A DNA stretch of 24,882 nt from a virus. Made by a program: the position numbers and the translations under genes. The notes under the pieces are model-generated. The model was given only the letters and a program-made list of their open reading frames with translations. It searched no databases and was not told the origin of the DNA. Location: positions 1 through 24,882 of IMG/VR virus record IMGVR_UViG_3300044613_001699. The stretch is one strand, 5' to 3'. This document shows positions 19,475 through 24,882 of the stretch, piece after piece; the first letter of the stretch is position 1, and the number at the start of each line of letters is the position of its first letter.

Positions 19475-20100
19475 GGATACAAGTTTGTGTTCTCCTGCGT
19501 AGCTAACCTTGGAAGAACCCCGTAGAAGTTCATCCTTGGCATTGAATCGACCAGCATCTGGATGTCGATTGGTGCCCAGACCTTTTGATTCGTTTCGAGG
19601 AGCTTACAAACGCCCTCGTAATTTACAAGATATGCGTGGGTACACATGCCTCTCACCAGTTTGTAGAGGTTTGATGCGATGTAACCGTGGTCTTCGATGG
19701 GGTCGGTGCAGCAACTTCCGAGGTAGACGACGTGCCAATCATTCGGAAGGAACTGAAGGTTGTCATTGGCCTTTGCTTTCCAGTTCTCGTCAAGAAACTC
19801 AACGTCATCCTCGACGATCAAGAAGGTGCGATGATCGGTTACCTTCGATTCAACCATCCACTTGATGGCCGACCAGACGGAGAAGTGACTAAGTCCGGCG
19901 ACGATGGTCTTGCACTTCGCCTTCTCCTTCTCGCGAGTGTGATAGTAGTCGGTTGAAATGCCGCAGTTATGCGAACGAAAGCCGTAAATCGGAACCGCAT
20001 CGATTCCGAATGACTTCATGTATCTGATGCACCGCTTCTCTTTTTCGCCCTCAGGTTTTGAGACGATGAAGGTCGGTGTATTCTCGAAATCAACTTTCAT
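19471..20100 (-). CDS. Glycosyltransferase family 25 protein (209 aa)
   Basis: GT25 enzymes transfer sugars such as galactose in lipopolysaccharide cores or to collagen-like proteins. Seen here: LSHFSVWSAIKWMV (70-83), the metal or sugar-nucleotide motif FLIVEDDVEFL with EDD at 97-99, THAYLVN (154-160) and APIDIQM (176-182). These match the second GT25 in this operon. The ATG at 20100 overlaps the methyltransferase stop (ATGA); its own last codons (NLYP) form the TTGTATCCATGA start of the propeller gene. At 209 residues it is a single compact GT-A domain with no signal peptide, so it acts in the cytoplasm. Confidence 0.85.
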   Translation of the reverse strand: MKVDFENTPTFIVSKPEGEKEKRCIRYMKSFGIDAVPIYGFRSHNCGISTDYYHTREKEKAKCKTIVAGLSHFSVWSAIKWMVESKVTDHRTFLIVEDDVEFLDENWKAKANDNLQFLPNDWHVVYLGSCCTDPIEDHGYIASNLYKLVRGMCTHAYLVNYEGVCKLLETNQKVWAPIDIQMLVDSMPRMNFYGVLPRLATQENTNLYP

Positions 20101-20687
20101 CGGTTTGGAAGGATGTAGATGATGCCACGTCGCGCACCTGTGCATCGGCTCGGATGATTGTAGTAGTAGCTATAGCCATAACGCTGAGTTAAAGTTTTAG
20201 CCCTATAAATAGCGTCTAGCTTCTCTTTAACGTATCCAAAACATATTTCATGCTCTTTGTAAGCGTCGTACCCAAGTTGTCCAGTGGGTTCTTTGAAGTC
20301 GTGGATTGCGATGACTGGATGAATATCGAACCGATTGATTGCCTCAAGCTCTTCGAGAAGCGGTAGATAGTCGTTCCAATGCGCGTCGAGGAAGAAGATT
20401 GTGTCGTGTCCAACCCCGTGATGCGGGATGAACCAGTTCATGCAGGCATCGCTGCTGCCTTCGAACATCTCGACGTAGACATTCTCGCGCTTGAACCGTT
20501 CCTTCGCCTTCTCAACCCGATCATTGTCGAGTTCGCAGGAAACCGTCTTCAGGAAGTTCTTGGCCAACCAGATGGTCGTATCACCTTCGTGCGTTCCTGT
20601 TTCGACCGCAGTCGTCAGCTCGAAGCGTTCCTTGAGGTAAAGGAACTCCTGCTCAATGAATGTGTCTCCGTTGAATGGTGAACCCAT
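20097..20687 (-). CDS. SAM-dependent methyltransferase-like protein (196 aa)
   Basis: Probably methylates a sugar or a small molecule. The Rossmann-type motifs are AVETGTHEGDTTIWLAK (27-43) for AdoMet binding, VSCELD (49-54), FFLDAHWNDYLPLLEEL (98-114) and VIAIHDF (125-131). This pattern belongs to the class I methyltransferases found in O-antigen and capsule gene sets. It shares an operon with two GT25 genes and a second methyltransferase, so sugar O-methylation is a reasonable inference. The stop overlaps the following GT25 start. The C-terminal tyrosine-rich YGYSYYYNHPS is unusual. Confidence 0.75.
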   Translation of the reverse strand: MGSPFNGDTFIEQEFLYLKERFELTTAVETGTHEGDTTIWLAKNFLKTVSCELDNDRVEKAKERFKRENVYVEMFEGSSDACMNWFIPHHGVGHDTIFFLDAHWNDYLPLLEELEAINRFDIHPVIAIHDFKEPTGQLGYDAYKEHEICFGYVKEKLDAIYRAKTLTQRYGYSYYYNHPSRCTGARRGIIYILPNR

Positions 20688-20691
20688 AGTT

Positions 20692-21294
20692 TTAGTCGGC
20701 TAAATTCATTCCCTCTTGGTCGGCGACACGCGGGAAAATTGTGAAGCAGTTGAGGTGATGCTTGCTGTTGAAATACATCTGCAAATCAATCGGAGCGTAA
20801 ATTTTCTCGTTCGTCTCGATCAACGTCTTCAGCGCCTTCTTTCGGACAACGTAGCAGTGGGTGCAGAGCGGCATCCCCTCGAACAGATTGGAATCATACT
20901 CACGGCTAATCTTGCCGTGAACGCAGCATGAGCCGGGATAGAGCAAATCCCAGTTCTCAGGAAGCTTGGTTAGAGCGCGTTCAACCGTCTCGCGCCAGTT
21001 CGGCCTGAACAAGATGTCATCCTCAAGCACCATGACCATCTCAGGAGTGTTTGGATCAAACTCTAGGGCGTTCCAGAGCATCCAATGCGACATCGTGCAT
21101 CCGACATGCTTGTGGCAGATTGTGTATCCAGAGCCGGGGTTATCGACCTCGTACGGAATGCTGGCCTTTAGCCCAGACTTCTTCCCATCAAGACCATAGA
21201 AAATCCGATAGCTATTGATTCCAGCGGATTCAAGGTTTTCTTTTAAGCGCGGGATGCGAGAAGAACCTCGCACTGTGATAACGACCGTTTCCAC
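20692..21294 (-). CDS. Glycosyltransferase family 25 protein, second copy (200 aa)
   Basis: A GT25 protein with VVITVRGSSRIPRLKENLES (substrate side), GCTMSHWMLWNALEF (65-79), MVLEDDILF with EDD at 91-93, PGSCCVHG, THCYVV (145-150) and APIDLQM (167-173). The same stations occur in the other GT25, so the two are paralogues that diverged and may add successive sugars. It starts with GTG at 21294, five bases after the methyltransferase stop. Acceptor unknown: virion protein, host lipopolysaccharide or another glycan. Confidence 0.87.
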   Translation of the reverse strand: METVVITVRGSSRIPRLKENLESAGINSYRIFYGLDGKKSGLKASIPYEVDNPGSGYTICHKHVGCTMSHWMLWNALEFDPNTPEMVMVLEDDILFRPNWRETVERALTKLPENWDLLYPGSCCVHGKISREYDSNLFEGMPLCTHCYVVRKKALKTLIETNEKIYAPIDLQMYFNSKHHLNCFTIFPRVADQEGMNLAD

Positions 21295-21298
21295 GGGG

Positions 21299-21916
21299 TT
21301 ACTTTAACTTTCGATAGATGGCAAATACGCTCTCGTTAAGGTCAAATCGCGAAATAAATTCGCAACGCTTGAGGACGAACTTGAGGGCTGTCTGAGTTGA
21401 ATCCCAGTTCACATCGTCCATGACGAGATATCCGCCAACCTTTAGCTTTGGGAGCCAGTTAACGACATCGCTCGTAGACGGCCATTCGGCGTGATTGGCA
21501 TCGATGTGAACCATGTCCATTTCCGGCAGAAATCGTGAAGCGTCCCACGAAGACATACGGCAGAACTGAATGTTCTTCACGACTCCAGCGCGAACTGTGT
21601 GTCCAACAAAAGCCTCGTAGTGCCTGTCCAGATCAAGCGTAGCCCACCACTCTTGATTCGCAGTAGACTCGTCATCGATACAGTCCTCTTTCTTCCAAGA
21701 GTCGATGGCGTAAACGGTTCCGCTTCCGTTGAGCTTGCATGCGTAGGCCAGAGCAAGCGTTGACTTGCCTTCAAAAACGCCTACTTCAGCAATCCTTTGA
21801 GGCTTTGATTCGAGGACAAGCTTGGCAATTTCAAGCCCCTTTTTCGGATCGCACCATCCTCCCATTTTAGGGAACTGATCGGCGATGAATTGAGCGACAT
21901 TTTGTTCGTTTTCCAT
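21299..21916 (-). CDS. SAM-dependent methyltransferase, Methyltransf_24-like (205 aa)
   Basis: A class I methyltransferase with RIAEVGVFEGKSTLALAYAC (41-60) for AdoMet, VYAIDSW (68-74), VHIDANH (136-142) and GGYLVMDDVNW (161-171). The HIDANH motif and the GGxxxxDD motif resemble small-molecule or sugar methyltransferases such as cephalosporin hydroxylase-like or FkbM-neighbouring enzymes. It is the first gene of the sugar module, seven bases or less after the portal stop (GGATAAAATATG). The acceptor is unknown; association with GT25 genes makes glycan methylation likely. Confidence 0.82.
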   Translation of the reverse strand: MENEQNVAQFIADQFPKMGGWCDPKKGLEIAKLVLESKPQRIAEVGVFEGKSTLALAYACKLNGSGTVYAIDSWKKEDCIDDESTANQEWWATLDLDRHYEAFVGHTVRAGVVKNIQFCRMSSWDASRFLPEMDMVHIDANHAEWPSTSDVVNWLPKLKVGGYLVMDDVNWDSTQTALKFVLKRCEFISRFDLNESVFAIYRKLK

Positions 21917-21919
21917 ATT

Positions 21920-24169
21920 TTATCCCTGACGCGACAAGTTGGATTCCGCAGTTGCATTCGCACGTTGAATATCAGCGGTTGTCTTCGCATTCCGGCGCGA
22001 CAAATCTGCCATCGCCTTCGTGTTCTGACGCTGGATGTTGGCCATAGTCTCGGCGTTCTGGCGAGCGATTTTCGCCTGAACCTCCGCGTTCATCACAGCA
22101 GTACGAGGATCGGAGCCTTGCTGAATTGCCTGAGCTTGCTGCTGCTGAGCCATCGCTTGCTGCTGCTCTTGGAGCATCTGACCAAGCTGCTCAACGGTCT
22201 GCCCGAGCATTCCGAGCTGCTGGACGTACGCATCGACCTGCTGCTTGCGCGACGGATCGGTTGCGAGCCTCTGGATGTGCTGCTGAACATGCTGACCAAT
22301 ACCCTGCATGAAGAGCATGATTTCCTCTGGGTTTCCGCCACCTTGAAGCGATGACGCCGCTTCATTCGCCGCGCCAAGGTGAGTCTCGATGTGGATGATC
22401 TGATTCTGCGTATCGGTGACGAGCGGCATATTGCCCTGACGCAGCGAGGCGTGTTCGAGAACGGCCAGAGCGGCTTGATCCTGCGTACGAGACGACTGGA
22501 GCTGAGAGGGCAGATAACGATCCACCATCTGTTGGCCAACCTGTGCGGCAATATAGTCCTTGAGCAGGTTAATTTTGCCGCCCTCTGGAAGCGAACCGGA
22601 CAACTGTAGAAGCGAACCGAGGAGTTGTTGCTTAGCGAACTGTGAACCTTGGCCCACAGTCCTAGTCGCCTCAACGTAGTCGATGTCGATCATCGCCTGC
22701 ACGGGAACGCCACGTTCTTTGCATCGGCGCTGGAACTCGATGGCGTCCTTATCGGACTTCGTAATCGGGTTCAGATTAGGATTCGAAGCGCGGTTGTACC
22801 GTTCCTCAAAGAAGGAATCGAGCTGAGTGTAATACCGGCTCAACTGCGTCTTACCGATGGCGGACTGCTGCGAGACGATTGCTTGGACTTCCGTCGCTGT
22901 ACGGGGGTTGCCCTGCGGCTTGTTGAGCGATTGGCGATACTGAGAGAGATTGCCTTGAAGAACATTTTCAAGGTCCGCATTGACCGCCATTGGAGCATCC
23001 AGAACTCCAGCAATATTCTGCTGAACGACTTCGTAATCTGGCGGAAGAATGGCATACGGTCCTTGCTGTACGACGCTTGTCTTGCTTAGCGCATTGGCGT
23101 TCAGGGGTCGGAATAGAATCTGAGTCCTCGCAAACGCGCTATCTACCATTGAGCAGCGAAGACGATTCTTTAGCTCCATCGGCTGAAGCATCTTGATGCC
23201 CAAGCCCTTTACACCGTGATGTTCGCCGTCGCCACGGTCGTAGTACATCGGATGAATGACCTGCTCCCATCGGCTGAACCGGCGAAGCTTGCGATACATG
23301 AAGCTCTCGCTGTCGCGTTCGTCGATGATTACATGGCTGATCTGACCATCGAATTCCTTGTAGAAAACGTGGCACATCAACACGACCTCGGAACGAGCGG
23401 AAAACGTGATGTCGTTTGAGCGAAGCTGCTTCTGGAAGAACTCCCAGTCGTACTGCACACCGGAGCGATACGGCTCGGGCATCGCCGCACGAATGCGCTG
23501 GCGGACATAATCAACATCCCAACCGGAAGCTTTTGCCGCCTTTTCGTCTTGGATCTTCTCGAACAGATCATCCACGCCCATGCGCGTGCGGACGCAGGCC
23601 ACCTTCCAGTCGCTTACGTTTGACTTGGTGCCGTCTGGGACAAGCAGATCCGTCGCCATGATGGCTTTGCAGCGCCAGTTGGTATTGTCCTCGAAGATCA
23701 GCGGACCATCGCCAATGAGGACCATCTCACGCTGCGAGAGCTGCATGATGTAATCGAAGTCCTTGTCGAGCTTCTGGAGCCGATCAAACTCCTCGGTGAT
23801 GATCTTCGACCATTCCTCCCGCTTATCCATGTCATTACCGTACGCGGTACGAATGTTTGTGTAGGTCGGAACCTCGGCGAACACGTCGTAGAAGGCTGAC
23901 ATTGCCAGCGTGAGGAACGCTTCCGACTCACGGAAGTTGACGTTGGTGCGGAACGCTTGGTTGTTGCGGCGCAGTTCTGCTGGATTGTACGGAGGATTTC
24001 CATCGACCAGACCGCGCAGCTTGGCTCGCGTACTATTACGCAGCTCATCAGCCATGATAAGCTTCTGAAAGATTTCGCGAGCGGATGCCGCGTCGGCTAT
24101 GCGCGTTTCAGGCGCTTTGCCGTCTTCGTTGATAGTTTCAAGCGGCAGTTGGGCTAGGTTTCCGTACAT
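21920..24169 (-). CDS. Portal protein (749 aa)
   Basis: Forms the dodecameric channel at one head vertex for DNA entry and exit. Size and pattern match large portals of podovirus-like phages: an N-terminal helical part (FQKLIMADELRNSTRAKLRG), TDLLVPDGTKSNVSDWKVAC, a stem or clip region (RFSRWEQVIHPMYYDRGDGE), then LQPMELKNRLRCSMVDSAFA and helices near EEGGKIN-type sequences (SGSLPEGGKINLLKDYIAAQ). The C-terminus is glutamine-rich (QQQ runs) and then has about four 11-residue repeats ending at the last residue, a long helical barrel. It overlaps the Cys-rich gene by 16 bases and starts without a Shine-Dalgarno. Confident. Confidence 0.85.
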   Translation of the reverse strand: MYGNLAQLPLETINEDGKAPETRIADAASAREIFQKLIMADELRNSTRAKLRGLVDGNPPYNPAELRRNNQAFRTNVNFRESEAFLTLAMSAFYDVFAEVPTYTNIRTAYGNDMDKREEWSKIITEEFDRLQKLDKDFDYIMQLSQREMVLIGDGPLIFEDNTNWRCKAIMATDLLVPDGTKSNVSDWKVACVRTRMGVDDLFEKIQDEKAAKASGWDVDYVRQRIRAAMPEPYRSGVQYDWEFFQKQLRSNDITFSARSEVVLMCHVFYKEFDGQISHVIIDERDSESFMYRKLRRFSRWEQVIHPMYYDRGDGEHHGVKGLGIKMLQPMELKNRLRCSMVDSAFARTQILFRPLNANALSKTSVVQQGPYAILPPDYEVVQQNIAGVLDAPMAVNADLENVLQGNLSQYRQSLNKPQGNPRTATEVQAIVSQQSAIGKTQLSRYYTQLDSFFEERYNRASNPNLNPITKSDKDAIEFQRRCKERGVPVQAMIDIDYVEATRTVGQGSQFAKQQLLGSLLQLSGSLPEGGKINLLKDYIAAQVGQQMVDRYLPSQLQSSRTQDQAALAVLEHASLRQGNMPLVTDTQNQIIHIETHLGAANEAASSLQGGGNPEEIMLFMQGIGQHVQQHIQRLATDPSRKQQVDAYVQQLGMLGQTVEQLGQMLQEQQQAMAQQQQAQAIQQGSDPRTAVMNAEVQAKIARQNAETMANIQRQNTKAMADLSRRNAKTTADIQRANATAESNLSRQG

Positions 24170-24783
24170 GGTCGTTTTTTCCAGCAGTGAGCCGGAAGGT
24201 TTTCGTTCTCTGTAGCGTCCGAGAATTTATGAAGGGTTTCAATGGGAAACCAAACCATGCTTCTGATAAAGCAACCGCAAAACTCGCAGCTTTGCAGGTT
24301 TTCGTCTACTGGAGTACTGCCGTGTTGAGAGAAAGTTTTGACAGCATCCTTTAGCACACGGGCGTTGCATCCGGTGCATCCAAGTGGCTTTCGATTGTAA
24401 ACGCAGGTCGAGCAGATGCTTGCGCGTCGATTTGCTTCCGCCTGATCCACCTTACCGCCGCCAACCGTAAGTCCGTGGAGAAGACTCATGCTGAATCGGA
24501 TGACGTCCCCGATCTGAAGCGATTTACGTCCCTCTGGCTTGGGAACATTAACTTCGTTGTAAGAGCAATCGGCACCGTTACGACACGCATATTCGGTGAT
24601 TAAATCGTCAAGGTTGCTCGGGATTTGAATCGCGTTTGCCGTGTAGTGATTGCGAACAAACTCATGGAGCTGCGCCCATGATCCTCCGGGTACTTCAATC
24701 CCAGTCTCAGGAATGCGGTAATGCCATCCGCCGGGGATGACCATGTGTTCGTTCAAAACTTTGTAACCAGTGGTTTTGCTCAT
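24154..24783 (-). CDS. Cysteine-rich phage protein (209 aa), zinc-binding likely
   Basis: Unknown role. The N-terminal half has GGWHYRIPETGIEVPGGSWA and SNLDDLITEYACRNGADCSY. The C-terminal half carries cysteine pairs: CSTCVYNRKPLGCTGC, CEFCGC and HCW, eight or more cysteines spaced like two zinc sites. Presence directly upstream of the portal suggests a head or packaging-related factor. The ATG overlaps the preceding gene's stop (ATGA). It may be a zinc-ribbon DNA-binding protein; that is inference. Confidence 0.7.
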   Translation of the reverse strand: MSKTTGYKVLNEHMVIPGGWHYRIPETGIEVPGGSWAQLHEFVRNHYTANAIQIPSNLDDLITEYACRNGADCSYNEVNVPKPEGRKSLQIGDVIRFSMSLLHGLTVGGGKVDQAEANRRASICSTCVYNRKPLGCTGCNARVLKDAVKTFSQHGSTPVDENLQSCEFCGCFIRSMVWFPIETLHKFSDATENENLPAHCWKKRPCTET

Positions 24784-24882
24784 GCTTCAATCGTTTCGTC
24801 GTAGTAAATTGAATCTGCGTCCTTCACTAGCTTTTCCCACACCTTATCCATCTTCGTGAAGCGCGGCTCTAAAACAGCAGTT
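24780..24882 (-). CDS. C-terminal fragment of a gene cut by the window edge
   Basis: Only the last 34 codons are visible, ending RFTKMDKVWEKLVKDADSIY then YDETIEA before TGA, which overlaps the start of the Cys-rich gene. The fragment is charged and helical. It is too short to identify. The position upstream of the portal is where a large terminase gene is often found, so that is a testable guess. Confidence 0.5.
   Translation of the reverse strand, partial: TAVLEPRFTKMDKVWEKLVKDADSIYYDETIEA

Noticed and set aside
22100-22260. Repetitive CTGCTG-rich stretch considered as a DNA repeat
   Set aside because: It is the coding sequence for glutamine runs at the C-terminal side of the portal protein.
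1-24882. CRISPR arrays, rRNA, insertion sequences or an integrase
   Set aside because: No regularly spaced direct repeats, transposase or recombinase motifs were seen on either strand.

Overview
The window looks like part of a double-stranded DNA tailed phage genome (Caudoviricetes). It holds a portal, scaffold, HK97-type major capsid, tail-fibre-like proteins, holins, a spanin pair and a phage-type recombination module. A two-component spanin pair and lipopolysaccharide-type (family 25) glycosyltransferases suggest a Gram-negative host. Many start codons lack a Shine-Dalgarno sequence and follow CC(A/C)ATG-type contexts instead. This would fit a Bacteroidota, Verrucomicrobiota or Planctomycetota-like host, but the host cannot be fixed from the window. 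No large terminase, integrase, DNA polymerase, tRNA or CRISPR array was found; the large terminase may lie beyond the right edge.

Layout: (1) 30-10205, minus strand, tightly packed early/middle genes. From right to left they are three genes of 35-55 codons, a run of small unknown proteins, a lysozyme-like transglycosylase, two unknown proteins, then an HTH regulator, RecT-like annealase, RecE-like exonuclease, SSB-like protein, flavin-dependent thymidylate synthase (ThyX) and three short overlapping genes. Two noncoding gaps (about 3870-4090 and 5000-5399) are full of inverted repeats. (2) 10289-16604, plus strand, late genes: small-terminase-like DNA-binding protein, PD-(D/E)XK-like nuclease, major capsid protein, two tandem terminators, appendage proteins, a tail-fibre-like protein, two paralogous small proteins, two small membrane proteins, an overlapping spanin pair and a GSGPYK-repeat peptide. 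(3) A bidirectional terminator near 16630 separates this from (4) 16669-24882, minus strand: Cys-rich protein, portal, methyltransferase, GT25, second methyltransferase, second GT25, GH130-like beta-propeller protein, a small protein and the scaffold.

How it fits together: exonuclease, annealase, SSB and ThyX supply recombination and dTMP for replication. Capsid, scaffold and portal build the head, but they are split over two converging transcription units, which is unusual. A five-gene sugar/methyl module sits between portal and scaffold and is the best candidate for an undescribed system, either decorating the virion or remodelling a host surface glycan. The other strong oddities are a recurring TGTA(T/C)CCATGA start-site motif, hairpins that swallow stop codons, and a pair of structured elements upstream of the recombination operon.
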